Source: Anaerosolibacter sp.
GTDB lineage: Bacteria > Bacillota > Clostridia > Peptostreptococcales > Thermotaleaceae
DNA length: 64,000 nt
Assembly (NCBI RefSeq): GCF_029240175.1
Contig: NZ_JARBTM010000016.1
Coordinates: forward strand, 215,352 to 279,351
Direction of reading: 5' to 3'
The notes below the pieces were generated by a model. It saw nothing but the letters and a program-made list of their open reading frames with translations. It did no database searches and had not been told where the DNA came from. The translations under genes and the position numbers were made by a program. This document shows positions 7,387 through 16,964 of the stretch, piece after piece (within the stretch, counting starts at the first letter, position 1; each line of letters begins with the position of its first letter).

Positions 7387-8664
7387 TTAACTTCTAGCTG
7401 CACGCTCCAAGGTTATTTCAAGGGTCATTTTCTTTTTCTCTCGAACGATTTCAATGACTGCTCGATCCCCAGGTCTATACTGATAGAGATGTCTCACCAG
7501 CTGCCCCATGGTATCAATCTTCTGATCGTCGATGGCGGTGACCACATCTCCCCGCTGCAGTCCTGCCTTACTGGCTGGTGAATCGCCTATGATTTCATAA
7601 ACAAATGCACCCTTCTCTGTTCCTAAATTGTTGCCATAACTTGCTATGTATTGTGTCACGTTGATGCCGCGTATCCCTAGCTGCACCTTTGTAAATTCAC
7701 CTTTTTCAATGAACTCATCCACAATGGGTTTTGCAATGTTAATCGGTACTGCGAAGCCCAGGCCTTCACCTGTTTGAATCTTTGCGGTATTGATCCCGAT
7801 AACTTCTCCCTTGCTATTTAGCAAAGGTCCTCCACTATTTCCTGGGTTGATGGATGCATCGGTTTGGATCAAGCCTTCGATGCTTTCAAACTCGCTGAGG
7901 GGAATACTTCTCTCCAAACCACTGATGATTCCTGAGGTGACTGTCCTTTCAAAGGTTAATCCCAAAGGATTTCCTATGGCTACCGCGGTTTCTCCAACTA
8001 CAATTTCATCAGAGTTTCCTAACGTAGCTGCTGTCAAATCACCAGCATTTACTTTTAGTACTGCCAAGTCTAACGTGGGATCATTCCATAACACCTCAGC
8101 TTTGATGGTATCGCCATCATAGAGCAATACATTTACTTCTTCGCTTGTGCCGTCGTTCACCACATGAGAATTGGTCAATATATATCCCCGGCTGTCTACA
8201 ATAACCCCGGTTCCAACACCTTGGCCTCTTCTAGCCCCAAAGAAAAGATCTCTTTGAACCGTAATGGTTGTTATTCCTACCACTGAAGGCATAGCTTTTT
8301 TTGCAACTGCTGGAATCACGTTGAGCTCCTCACCCTTGGTAACGATCTCAATCTGCTGCTTGCCTGTAGTATCTCCAGTCTGGGGATATGGCATATACTT
8401 CCCATATAAATAAGCTGGGCCGATATAGGCACCTAAAACACTCCCAAGCATGCCGGCAATCAAGGCTACCACAATGATCGTAAAATATGGAGTCTTTTTT
8501 TCCTTGTAATAGTAGCTGGATCTCGGTCTTGTCACATAATAATTGGTACCTGGGAGTTGTTCGGCTTCCTCTTCTTTCTCCTTTTCCTGTTCCTCTTCAC
8601 CTTCTTGAAAAGCGATTCTTTTTTGGAAGTCGTCTTGGTTCTGATCATCATCACGATAATCCAT
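7387..8664 (-). CDS. htrA: HtrA/DegP-like trypsin-type serine protease
   Basis: This is a membrane-anchored quality-control protease of the cell surface. A highly acidic cytoplasmic tail (1-55) precedes one membrane helix (about 58-82). An S1C trypsin domain with catalytic triad H167 (TNSHVV), D199 (PTLDLAV) and S277 (GNSGGP) follows, then one PDZ domain (about 320-415, from VQLGIRGINV). At 425 aa it matches Bacillus HtrC (YycK) in length and position. It starts 18 bp after walJ, so the two are co-transcribed. It should degrade or refold misfolded exported proteins. Confidence 0.95.
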   Translation of the reverse strand: MDYRDDDQNQDDFQKRIAFQEGEEEQEKEKEEEAEQLPGTNYYVTRPRSSYYYKEKKTPYFTIIVVALIAGMLGSVLGAYIGPAYLYGKYMPYPQTGDTTGKQQIEIVTKGEELNVIPAVAKKAMPSVVGITTITVQRDLFFGARRGQGVGTGVIVDSRGYILTNSHVVNDGTSEEVNVLLYDGDTIKAEVLWNDPTLDLAVLKVNAGDLTAATLGNSDEIVVGETAVAIGNPLGLTFERTVTSGIISGLERSIPLSEFESIEGLIQTDASINPGNSGGPLLNSKGEVIGINTAKIQTGEGLGFAVPINIAKPIVDEFIEKGEFTKVQLGIRGINVTQYIASYGNNLGTEKGAFVYEIIGDSPASKAGLQRGDVVTAIDDQKIDTMGQLVRHLYQYRPGDRAVIEIVREKKKMTLEITLERAARS

Positions 8665-8681
8665 GGGCTTCCCTTCTTTCT

Positions 8682-9494
8682 TTATATTGATTTACACACC
8701 TCATATACTTTACTTACCCGATCTCGGTAAGTTAAATCTATATTTATATCCGTTCCCACTTTTATTTTCCTGTCACTGAGTATGCCTTTTACCGTTTCAA
8801 AAGCTAGCTCCGGAAAGTTGTTTTCCTTGCTTAAATGGGCCAACAATACATGTCGCACTGACCCGCGGTCCTCCATCATATCCGCCAGCACGCTGCCTGC
8901 TGTATCATTGGATATATGTCCATAATCCCCCATTATCCTCTTTTTTAGATACCAAGGGTAATTTCCCATCTTCAGCATATTTATATCATGATTGGACTCC
9001 AAAACCAAGAAGTCTGCATCCTTAATTTCTTCCTTAATTTCATGGCTCACATGGCCCAAATCCGTAGCCACACTGATTTTTCCCTGATCGTGCTGGAAGG
9101 AAAATGCCACTGGCTCCGCCGCATCATGGGAAATCGGAAATGCTTTAACAGAGATATCACCAATTTCAAAAATTTTCCCTGTTTCAAAATATCGGATATT
9201 CTCCTCTTGAACAACACCAATCTTACCCCGCATCGCTTCCCATGTTTTAGTATTTGCATAGATAGGTATATTAAACCTGCGAGATAATATTCCAATGCCT
9301 TTAATATGGTCGCTGTGTTCATGGGTTACCAAAATACCATTTATCTTTTCGGCATTCTCACCGATGCTTTCCAATCCTTGAACAATTCTTTTTCCTGCCA
9401 ATCCTACATCCAGCAAAATACGGAATTCATCAGAGGCAATATACTGACAGTTTCCACTGCTTCCGCTGGCCAAAGAACAAAATCGAAATCCCAT
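8682..9494 (-). CDS. walJ: metallo-beta-lactamase-fold hydrolase WalJ (YycJ)
   Basis: A soluble MBL-fold enzyme of 270 aa, starting MGFRFCSLASGSSGNCQYI. The zinc motif THEHSDH (about residues 57-63) is followed by further ligands (HDAAEP, the aspartate in VATDLGH, and HLSKEN). Family members act as 5'-exonuclease-like DNA or RNA enzymes and lie near walRK in most Firmicutes. Here it is separated from yycI by murA. The next gene, htrA, follows after 18 bp. Confidence 0.93.
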   Translation of the reverse strand: MGFRFCSLASGSSGNCQYIASDEFRILLDVGLAGKRIVQGLESIGENAEKINGILVTHEHSDHIKGIGILSRRFNIPIYANTKTWEAMRGKIGVVQEENIRYFETGKIFEIGDISVKAFPISHDAAEPVAFSFQHDQGKISVATDLGHVSHEIKEEIKDADFLVLESNHDINMLKMGNYPWYLKKRIMGDYGHISNDTAGSVLADMMEDRGSVRHVLLAHLSKENNFPELAFETVKGILSDRKIKVGTDINIDLTYRDRVSKVYEVCKSI

Positions 9495-9563
9495 ATATAT
9501 CCTCCAGTTCTATATCTCTAGTACCAAAATACCATAATCTTCTAGTGATTAAATAAATGAAAA

Positions 9564-9592
9564 GGAAAAACAGGCAGTACGATACAGCCTGT
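9564..9592 (-). terminator. murA terminator
   Basis: ACAGGC and GCCTGT surround an 11-nt loop, followed by TTTTTCC on the minus strand. The stem starts immediately after the murA stop codon. Confidence 0.75.
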
Positions 9593-10855
9593 CTATATTT
9601 CAACCCTCCGAGAGATTCTAGCGCCAAGACTAACGAGCTTGTGCTCGATGTTTTCATATCCTCGATCAATATAATGTATGTTTTCAATCTCCGTAGCACC
9701 TTCAGCCATCAAGCCTGCCACAATCAAAGCAGCTCCAGCCCTTAAATCAGTGGCGGATACGGCTGCTCCTGAAAGACGTTCAGTTCCTTCGATTACAGCA
9801 ACACGACCCTCTACTTTGATTTTCGCACCCATGCGCTTTAGCTCATCTACATGCTTAAATCTTCCCTCATAGATGGTTTCTGTCACGATACTGGTTCCTT
9901 TGGCCTGGGTCAATAAAGCTGACATTGGCTGTTGAAGATCTGTAGGGAATCCAGGATATACCAAGGTTTTTATGTTACACTTCTTAGGTCTACCATTCCC
10001 TAGTACCCGAATAGATTCGCCATTTTCTTCTATTTCTAATCCCATTTCTCTCAGCTTAGCCGTAATAGGGTCTAAGTGCTTCGGGATCACATTGTCAACA
10101 ATCACGTCGCCGCCAGTAGCTGCTGCGATAATCATAAAGGTTCCTGCTTCGATTTGATCAGGAATGACACTATAGGTACATCCTTTCATTTCGTCAACAC
10201 CGTGAATTTTAATGACATCTGTACCTGCGCCTCTAATATCTGCGCCCATGGCATTTAAAAAGTTAGCTACATCTACTACATGGGGCTCCTTGGCAGCATT
10301 GTCAATGATCGTCGTACCCTTTGCCCTACAAGCAGCCAGCATAATATTGATGGTAGCGCCTACACTCACTACATCTAGGTAAATCTCTGCTCCCACCAGT
10401 TCTTCTGCCTCCACATGGACAATCCCATGGTCGATGGTTACCTTGGCGCCTAAAGCTTCAAATCCTTTGATATGCTGGTCAATCGGTCTTGTCCCAATAT
10501 CACAGCCACCCGGATAAGCTACACGGGCTTTTTTAAATCGTCCTAAGGCCGCACCCAAAAGATAATAGGACGCCCTAAGCTTCTTTGCCATTTCATAGGG
10601 TGCATAGCACTCCTGAATTTTACTGCTATCTATATGCATTGTCTTTGCCCCGCTGTCAAACGCTACATCTGCTCCAAGTTCTTCGAGCATTTCCCCTAAT
10701 ACCTCTACATCCTTGATGTTGGGTAAATTTTCAATCGTACATTTATCACCTGCTACAATAGCAGCTGGAATAATGGCTACTGCGGCATTTTTAAATCCAC
10801 TAATACTAACCTTTCCCTTTAACTGGTAACCACCTTCAATAATAAACTTCTCCAT
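9593..10855 (-). CDS. murA: UDP-N-acetylglucosamine 1-carboxyvinyltransferase
   Basis: MurA transfers enolpyruvate from PEP to UDP-GlcNAc in the first committed step of peptidoglycan synthesis. At 420 aa it has the two-domain EPSP-synthase-like fold. The active-site loop [11 protein letters not shown] (Cys about residue 117) keeps the cysteine that fosfomycin alkylates. The substrate residues KNAAV near the N-terminus and the RYEN-like GYENIEHKL near the C-terminus are present. It has its own terminator, so it is a separate unit inserted between yycI and walJ. Confidence 0.97.
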   Translation of the reverse strand: MEKFIIEGGYQLKGKVSISGFKNAAVAIIPAAIVAGDKCTIENLPNIKDVEVLGEMLEELGADVAFDSGAKTMHIDSSKIQECYAPYEMAKKLRASYYLLGAALGRFKKARVAYPGGCDIGTRPIDQHIKGFEALGAKVTIDHGIVHVEAEELVGAEIYLDVVSVGATINIMLAACRAKGTTIIDNAAKEPHVVDVANFLNAMGADIRGAGTDVIKIHGVDEMKGCTYSVIPDQIEAGTFMIIAAATGGDVIVDNVIPKHLDPITAKLREMGLEIEENGESIRVLGNGRPKKCNIKTLVYPGFPTDLQQPMSALLTQAKGTSIVTETIYEGRFKHVDELKRMGAKIKVEGRVAVIEGTERLSGAAVSATDLRAGAALIVAGLMAEGATEIENIHYIDRGYENIEHKLVSLGARISRRVEI

Positions 10856-11032
10856 GTTTTGTTTTCAATCCTTTCAATGAATGATTACATGTTTATGTAA
10901 ACCAACGAAAGCGCAATTTTTCAACAAAAAGTCATACTTTCCCAATTCTATGATATGTTAACCTTCACTCATTATACCACTATTGTTTCTGTTTGATAAG
11001 TAGCAATTATATGGAAATGAAGGTTTGGCATA

Positions 11033-11076
11033 AAAAAATAAACCCCTGAACAATATTTAAAATATTTACAGGGGTT
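11033..11076 (-). terminator. terminator of the WalRK operon
   Basis: AACCCCTG and CAGGGGTT enclose an AT-rich loop, followed by a T-rich run at 11040-11033 on the minus strand. It marks the end of the walR-walK-(secreted protein)-yycH-yycI unit. Bases 10856-11032 hold no gene. Confidence 0.85.
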
Positions 11077-11098
11077 TTACATTCATTTTAATATTCTT

Positions 11099-11920
11099 TT
11101 AATGGCTTTCATAGGCATCAATAAAAATTGTCTCCCCATCTTCGAGGGAAATTCGCCATACGGGGAAGGCTGTTCCAGATTTTGCGCTTTGCATGCTGGG
11201 TGGGTCAAAACGATAGCCCACGCTGATATCTATAATTGTTTTGGGTCCTTCCGTTTCGCTAAGCCTTTCAATAGCCTTCAGAAGAGCCTTGGTCGACGAG
11301 ATAATTTCGTTTTTGCTATCTCCCAAGTTGGCAGGTTTCAACCAGATTCTTTCGAAATACTTTACCTCACCAAACGCCGTCACTTGAACTTTCATATAGC
11401 TGTCTTCCAAAAAGTTGCCCTTATATTTTTGCTTAAATATGATGGTGTACTCTTCCCCATCAAAGTCTGTGCGCCAGTACTCCACATCATTTTTCATAAA
11501 CCCATACTTTTCAAGAAAATCCTCTGCCTGATCCAGGCTCTTTTCATCATCCATTTTGGTACCTAACTTGCTGATGCCGCTGGCAGTATATACGAGAACT
11601 TTTTCGTTTACGATCTCAAACTTCCCTTTTGGCCCGTTGTCTGTATCCTTATCTCTAGGTACGAGTCTGGAAATATCTTGCGCTTCATAGGTTTCATATT
11701 CTACCTCCAATACTGGCATAGGCGTTATAGTTCTAGGAATATCCGTCTGAATATCGATACCCTTCTCCTCCATGACATGGGTCACACTTTGAATCGTCTT
11801 ATCAATGGGAAGTGGTAGATTTGGCTCCCGAAACAGATTTCTTTCAATGGTGATAACGAGAAATACATTGGTAACGATGAACGCAATAATTAGTATATTT
11901 TTTGCCTTTGACCAGTCCAT
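11099..11920 (-). CDS. yycI: WalRK regulatory protein YycI
   Basis: YycI is a membrane-anchored extracytoplasmic protein that, with YycH, modulates the WalK kinase. It starts MDWSKAKNILIIAFIVTNVF, with an N-terminal membrane helix (about 7-25) preceded by the invariant DWS/K motif of the family. The 273-aa extracytoplasmic part has the YycI-type beta domain. It lies 17 bp after yycH and is the last gene before the operon terminator. In Bacillus it damps WalK; in other genera it activates, so the sign here is unknown. Confidence 0.9.
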   Translation of the reverse strand: MDWSKAKNILIIAFIVTNVFLVITIERNLFREPNLPLPIDKTIQSVTHVMEEKGIDIQTDIPRTITPMPVLEVEYETYEAQDISRLVPRDKDTDNGPKGKFEIVNEKVLVYTASGISKLGTKMDDEKSLDQAEDFLEKYGFMKNDVEYWRTDFDGEEYTIIFKQKYKGNFLEDSYMKVQVTAFGEVKYFERIWLKPANLGDSKNEIISSTKALLKAIERLSETEGPKTIIDISVGYRFDPPSMQSAKSGTAFPVWRISLEDGETIFIDAYESH

Positions 11921-11937
11921 AGTACCCTCACCATTCC

Positions 11938-13419
11938 TTATATTTTCCCATTCCCACCACTAACGATATTCCCCTTCATTGCATCAAAGAAATAGGTACG
12001 ATCCTCTATCTGTATTTTCAACACAGGAATCAATTCACCTTGTTCACTGGTATTATAGCCATAGTAGCATCGTTGAACAGATCGAATCTTCATCATGATA
12101 TCATTCAATACCTTATCTTCATCTCCCGATAGTCCTAAATCTCTTTTTATTGCCTCTGTATTGTTATCAATGACTTCATGGAAAGCCAATGGCTCTGGCC
12201 GCTTCGGTGGAATAAAGCTTACATCAATTTTTTCCCTTAACAATACCTTCTTATAGTAGGTAACCTGCTTTCCAAATACATGAACCTCAATGGGCGCCTG
12301 GGATGGATTCTCCTTTACGTACACAGGAAATCCGTTAATGCGATTTGCAAAGAGGAGTTGGTATCCTTTCTTTTTATCGCCTTCATTCCCTCCAATGGGT
12401 CGAATATCCCTTAAATAAAGATCATGTCCAGGTGTAATTTCCCGGGTTATGACAAATTGTACCGCCGTTTTGATAGACTCTGCCATATCTGTATTAGAAC
12501 CAGATTTGTTATTATCTAATCCTTCTACATACTCTAAAGCTCCAGTCTCACTTACTTTGAGGACCTTCTGTCCATAGCCGTACATATAGATCACAGATCC
12601 ATCGTTTTGAATAATTTTCTTTACAAAATCAAAATTCTCTCCAAAGAAGGCGCTGGCAAAGATATCTATTTGCCTTAAGGTACTTGCATAGGTGGCTGCT
12701 TGCTTTAATCCTGCAACATCAATTTCATTTTCAACTTTTATTTTTAATTGTTCTATCGATAAGTCTAATGGAACCAACACATCATTATCGATGGCATAAC
12801 CTTGGCGAATGGATGAATAATAATCGTAATTGTTTTGATTTCCAATCTGGTCAATGAGTGATGCTATATTGGTCTTATTTATTGTCCCAGACAATCTAAA
12901 AAATCTTCCATTAAGCCTATCCGATATGTAAACCACGCCATCTTCTGAGACAGGAATCAAAATGCTGTCCAAGGCAGTTATTTTCCCTTGAACACCTGAG
13001 GATTTACCACCCACCACATTACTTAAGACACCGATGGGCATGCTGTACCCAAACTCCATCTTAATTGCCCGTATATCTCTAATTTCTTCCCATCGCTCTG
13101 ATGTTATATCCTCAACGGTGATGCCATCTTCAAAATATCCGCTCAAAATCGGCAGTACTTCCTTCCAAATTCCATAGGAATCGGAAAAAAGTACTGTATG
13201 ATCTTTACCCCCAAAACTAATGATAAAGCTTTGGGGGTTAATAATGTCAGATATATTATTTACTTCATACAGCTTGCCGCGACCTGCCTGCAGCGCCTTT
13301 CCTTCTGAAGAGGGCATGCCAGATGCCGTTGGAATACTAATCCACAGCTGTTGGGTAAGGGCGATACTCAAAACAACCAGCACTGCCAGCAGTATTGTCT
13401 TAAAGCTCTCCTTACGCAT
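11938..13419 (-). CDS. yycH: WalRK regulatory protein YycH
   Basis: The partner of YycI. It has an N-terminal membrane helix (KTILLAVLVVLSIALTQQLW, about residues 6-27) and a long extracytoplasmic YycH domain; at about 490 aa it is slightly longer than the Bacillus protein. The ATG at 13419 lies 11 nt from GGAG; an ATG at 13428 is too close to it. It follows the extra secreted-protein gene by 40 bp in the walR operon. Family knowledge places it in a complex with YycI at the WalK membrane helices. Confidence 0.9.
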   Translation of the reverse strand: MRKESFKTILLAVLVVLSIALTQQLWISIPTASGMPSSEGKALQAGRGKLYEVNNISDIINPQSFIISFGGKDHTVLFSDSYGIWKEVLPILSGYFEDGITVEDITSERWEEIRDIRAIKMEFGYSMPIGVLSNVVGGKSSGVQGKITALDSILIPVSEDGVVYISDRLNGRFFRLSGTINKTNIASLIDQIGNQNNYDYYSSIRQGYAIDNDVLVPLDLSIEQLKIKVENEIDVAGLKQAATYASTLRQIDIFASAFFGENFDFVKKIIQNDGSVIYMYGYGQKVLKVSETGALEYVEGLDNNKSGSNTDMAESIKTAVQFVITREITPGHDLYLRDIRPIGGNEGDKKKGYQLLFANRINGFPVYVKENPSQAPIEVHVFGKQVTYYKKVLLREKIDVSFIPPKRPEPLAFHEVIDNNTEAIKRDLGLSGDEDKVLNDIMMKIRSVQRCYYGYNTSEQGELIPVLKIQIEDRTYFFDAMKGNIVSGGNGKI

Positions 13420-13458
13420 TTTGATCATCACTCCATATACATCTATTTGTCAATCAAA

Positions 13459-13995
13459 TTACTGCTTATTCAGTAAATTCCCTAGGGCATCAGTATTTTG
13501 GATGTCTTTTAAGGTTTTGCTCACTTCTTCATCTTTGTTTTTTACCGTGAACTTCTTTATCACGGGATCTTGTTTTTTTCCATTCTTATCTTTGATTTCA
13601 GATACAATAGCATATTCTCCAGGACTTAGCTTAATTCTTTTCTGGTAGAACTTCTCACCCTGATCAACCTTATCGTTAACGATGACTTCACCCTTGATGG
13701 TTGTTTTTTCATCAACAACAAATTCCTCTATTTTTACAGTATCTGATTTCACAGCATCCTGTTTATATATTTTTAAGGAAACAGTGGCGTTGTCATAAAC
13801 CTGTACTGAAATTAGCACATTATTCTCAAAAATAATGTTTTGATCTGCAGCCGGTTGAATAACCTTCACATAGTTTTCTGTTATGTTTTTCATATATCGA
13901 TAAGATGATATTCTACCAGATGCAGCATAGCCTGTTACACTTGTTGTGCCTAAAATCACAACGACCAGTGCACCTGTGACAACCTTTTTTAACAT
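13459..13995 (-). CDS. secreted beta-rich protein encoded in the WalRK operon
   Basis: No family is recognised. The ATG at 13995 follows AGGAGG by 7 nt; the longer reading from 14019 runs through the Shine-Dalgarno. The 178-aa product has a signal peptide (LKKVVTGALVVVILGTTSV, cleavage near GYA-AS). A body that alternates short hydrophobic strands with charged turns (LISVQVYDNATVSLKIY; KLSPGEYAIVSEIKDKNGK) suggests an Ig-like or FixG-like beta-sandwich. It sits between walK and yycH, where Bacillus has nothing, so it may be an envelope sensor or wall-binding accessory of the kinase. That role is inference from position. Confidence 0.75.
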   Translation of the reverse strand: MLKKVVTGALVVVILGTTSVTGYAASGRISSYRYMKNITENYVKVIQPAADQNIIFENNVLISVQVYDNATVSLKIYKQDAVKSDTVKIEEFVVDEKTTIKGEVIVNDKVDQGEKFYQKRIKLSPGEYAIVSEIKDKNGKKQDPVIKKFTVKNKDEEVSKTLKDIQNTDALGNLLNKQ

Positions 13996-14087
13996 CCAAA
14001 TTCCTCCTAGTGTACACATTCATCATTATACATTTACATTATATACTATGAATGTTACAAACGTATTACAGGCGGTTTAAATTCCGA

Positions 14088-15890
14088 TTACACAAGTTTT
14101 TCCTCTAATGGCAGTTGAATGATTACCTCTGTACCTTCTCCATACATACTATTTATGTCTATACATCCCTCATGGGCTTCTACAATTTGCCTTGCGATAG
14201 ATAGTCCTAAACCAGTCCCGCCCATTTCCCTTGAACGAGCTTTATCTACCCGGTAAAACCGCTCAAACAATCTAGGAATGTCTTCCTTTGGAATACCCAT
14301 TCCATTATCTACAACACGAATAATTCCTTGATTTTCTTCGCGCTCTAAGAATACTTTGATTTCTCCATCTTCTGGTGTGTACTTTATGGCATTGGAAACA
14401 ATATTAAGAATTACCTGTTCAATTTTATCACTATCAAAATATCCCCACATACTATCCCCTTGGGAAATGTATGTTAACGCCTGATTCTTATTTTTAGCTG
14501 TCATTTCTACTTTCATGATAGAATTCTGAACAATTTTCACCAAATCATAGTGATTTTTATTCCATTTCACTTGCTTATAGTCCAAACTGGACAGTTGAAG
14601 CAAATCCCTTACAAGCCTTGTCATCCGATCTGCCTCACTATCCACAACCCTTAGAAACTGTTCTGTCATTTCTCGATTTTCCATGGCACCATCCAACAAG
14701 GTTTCCGTATAGCTTTTGATACTCGTCAAAGGTGTTTTCAGCTCATGGGATACATTGGCTACAAATTCTTTGCGCATATTGTCTAACTTCTGGCGTTCCG
14801 TGATATCCTGGAGCACCATAACAATACCTGCTTTTTCGTCCTTCTCATCCTTAAAGGGGGCATAATTGGCTTGGTAAACGGAATCTTTGATCCGAATAAT
14901 CTCGCTGCCCGTCCAATCAGGGTTATTTTCTGAAAGGTATCCTAGGGTTAGCTTACCATTTAAATGATGAATCAACTCGTCGTAGGAACCATAAATCAAT
15001 TCATCCTTTGACAAGTTTAGCATCATCATCGCACTGGGATTGGCGTGGATCACATGGCCCTGCATATTTACCGCAATTAATCCGTCCGCCATATAATTTA
15101 AGATGGTTTCCATCTTACTTTTCTCGCTGGAAATTTCAGATAAAGTATCCTTTAACTTCTCTGTCAAATAGTTAAACATGCTGGCCAATTGACCAATCTC
15201 ATCGTCAGATTTTACTTCTACGACTTGATCAAAATCTCCTTTGGCCATTTTGGCAGCCTTAACGGTCACATCTGTAATAGGCTCCGTAACGCTTCGCGCT
15301 ATAAAAAAGCCTAGGACTACCGTGATGAATAATGCCAAGGCCGTTGCTTCGATAAGAATATTTTTTGAATTCTCCAAAGTCTTGTAAATATTCCCCAAAT
15401 CTGAGCGAAAATACAAAATACCTTGAGATTTTCCTTTGGCATCTTCGATAGGAAAAACAATGTTTTTTACAGGTTTAACTTCTTCTGTGGTTTGGTCGGT
15501 AACAAAGTCTTTTCCTTCTGCCATTCGCCCTGCTCGGCCATCTAATAACAAATGCTCATCTACTATATCCAATACATTTTTTCCAATATAGCTGTCATTA
15601 CTGCTGGCAATAATTCTAAAATCTGTATTTACTACGAAAATTTCATCGCTTAATGCCACCTGCCAGTTTTTAATCATATTTTGGACTTCGCTTCGATTGG
15701 CATCTAGGCCGTCTATTTTGCTCAATTCTGGCAACATCGTGTTTCTTGCGACTCTCTCTAGGTTTTCACTAACCGCACCTAGGTGATACTCCTCAAATTG
15801 TTGTAGAATAAATACACCTACGATCACCATGGCCATAAATACCAGGAGAAAGTAGATGGTAATAAATTTCCACCGAATACTTCGAAACAT
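14088..15890 (-). CDS. walK: sensor histidine kinase WalK
   Basis: WalK is the essential membrane kinase that controls cell-wall metabolism. Order: membrane helix 1 (8-29), extracytoplasmic Cache/PDC-like domain (30-178), membrane helix 2 (180-200), HAMP (200-252), PAS (about 262-370), HisKA with phospho-accepting H382 in VSHELKTP, and HATPase with the N-box NIVSNAIKYTP and the G-boxes DNGMGIP and GGTGLGL. At 600 aa it is full length. It begins 2 bp after walR, so the two are translationally linked. The extracytoplasmic domain makes it the longer, clostridial/Bacillus-type form. Confidence 0.97.
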   Translation of the reverse strand: MFRSIRWKFITIYFLLVFMAMVIVGVFILQQFEEYHLGAVSENLERVARNTMLPELSKIDGLDANRSEVQNMIKNWQVALSDEIFVVNTDFRIIASSNDSYIGKNVLDIVDEHLLLDGRAGRMAEGKDFVTDQTTEEVKPVKNIVFPIEDAKGKSQGILYFRSDLGNIYKTLENSKNILIEATALALFITVVLGFFIARSVTEPITDVTVKAAKMAKGDFDQVVEVKSDDEIGQLASMFNYLTEKLKDTLSEISSEKSKMETILNYMADGLIAVNMQGHVIHANPSAMMMLNLSKDELIYGSYDELIHHLNGKLTLGYLSENNPDWTGSEIIRIKDSVYQANYAPFKDEKDEKAGIVMVLQDITERQKLDNMRKEFVANVSHELKTPLTSIKSYTETLLDGAMENREMTEQFLRVVDSEADRMTRLVRDLLQLSSLDYKQVKWNKNHYDLVKIVQNSIMKVEMTAKNKNQALTYISQGDSMWGYFDSDKIEQVILNIVSNAIKYTPEDGEIKVFLEREENQGIIRVVDNGMGIPKEDIPRLFERFYRVDKARSREMGGTGLGLSIARQIVEAHEGCIDINSMYGEGTEVIIQLPLEEKLV

Positions 15891-15892
15891 GG

Positions 15893-16582
15893 TTATACCC
15901 TCCTAAAGTAGTATCCTACGCCTCTCTTCGTTTGGATATATTGAGGGTTGCTGGAATTATCTTCGATTTTTTCCCGTAATCTTCTCACCGTAACATCAAC
16001 AGTTCGAATATCGCCATAATACTCATAGCCCCATACTTCTTCTAGGAGCTGTTCCCTAGTGAACACTTGGTCTTCCTGGGTAGCTAGGAATTTTAACAGC
16101 TCAAATTCTCTTAGGGTTAAATCTATGGTTTCTTGCCCTTTTTTTACTTCATATTTATTTAAATCAATATTCAATACGCCAAAGCTCAGGGTCTGTCCCT
16201 TGCCTCCGTTACCATTGGAATCCATTCTGCGCATGTTGGCCTTTACTCTAGCCATCAATTCCCTTACACTAAAAGGCTTGGTAACATAATCATCTGCTCC
16301 TAGTTCTAAACCTAAGACCTTGTCCACCTCTTCTTCCTTAGCAGTCAACATAAGGATCGGTGTGTTCATACTTTCTCGAATTTTTTTGCATACTTGAAAG
16401 CCATCAAGCTTGGGAAGCATAATATCTAATAGAATCAAATCCGGCTCAAACTGGTATACCTTGCGTACGGCTTCTTCCCCATCAAAGGCAACACCAACCT
16501 CATAACCTTCTCTCTCTAAATTGAACTTTAAAATATCTGAAATCGGTTTTTCATCATCTACCACAAGTACTTTCCTTTTCAC
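15893..16582 (-). CDS. walR: response regulator WalR
   Basis: WalR is an OmpR-family regulator of peptidoglycan hydrolases. The receiver domain (KVLVVDDEKPISDIL) has acidic pair DD, phospho-accepting Asp in LILLDIMLPKLDG (about residue 54), T/S in MLTAKE and Lys in DDYVTKPF. The C-terminal winged helix ends in YIQTKRGVGYYF. Two GTG starts are possible; that at 16582 lies 8 nt after GGGG and is preferred over 16591. It is the first gene of the operon. Bases 16592-16918 hold no gene I can support. Confidence 0.97.
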   Translation of the reverse strand: MKRKVLVVDDEKPISDILKFNLEREGYEVGVAFDGEEAVRKVYQFEPDLILLDIMLPKLDGFQVCKKIRESMNTPILMLTAKEEEVDKVLGLELGADDYVTKPFSVRELMARVKANMRRMDSNGNGGKGQTLSFGVLNIDLNKYEVKKGQETIDLTLREFELLKFLATQEDQVFTREQLLEEVWGYEYYGDIRTVDVTVRRLREKIEDNSSNPQYIQTKRGVGYYFRRV

Positions 16583-16918
16583 GCAATTCACCCCATCATC
16601 TTCATCTCTTTTGATAATATTCTTTTTTTTTTCTTTGAATCCTTTTACCCCAATACAAAATATTTGTAGTTTGCTGAAAGTTTTTTCATTTATCCTAAAG
16701 GAGCTTATGGTTCTTCTATCTTCCTTGTCCTACCTAAGCACTAGATGAATCCTACATTTTACCCATATCCAGGCTGCTCAATATAAGATATAATGACATT
16801 AATCTTTATAGATAGTATAAGCTTTTTTATGGTTTTCTCTCAAATTTCCTCATTTTTAGCCGAGTTACTAACTTTTAGAATGAATAGAAAAACCGACTCC
16901 TCCTTAAATATATGATTT

Positions 16919-16947
16919 GCAGGATATATTACCCCAATATATCCTGC
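16919..16947. terminator. hairpin between walR and the peptidase gene
   Basis: GCAGGATATATT and AATATATCCTGC (12 bp, nearly perfect) lie 18 bp past the peptidase stop. On the + strand an ATTTTATTTG run follows; on the minus strand the U-tract is weak. It probably ends the peptidase transcript. Confidence 0.6.
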
Positions 16948-16964
16948 ATTTTATTTGACGTTTT

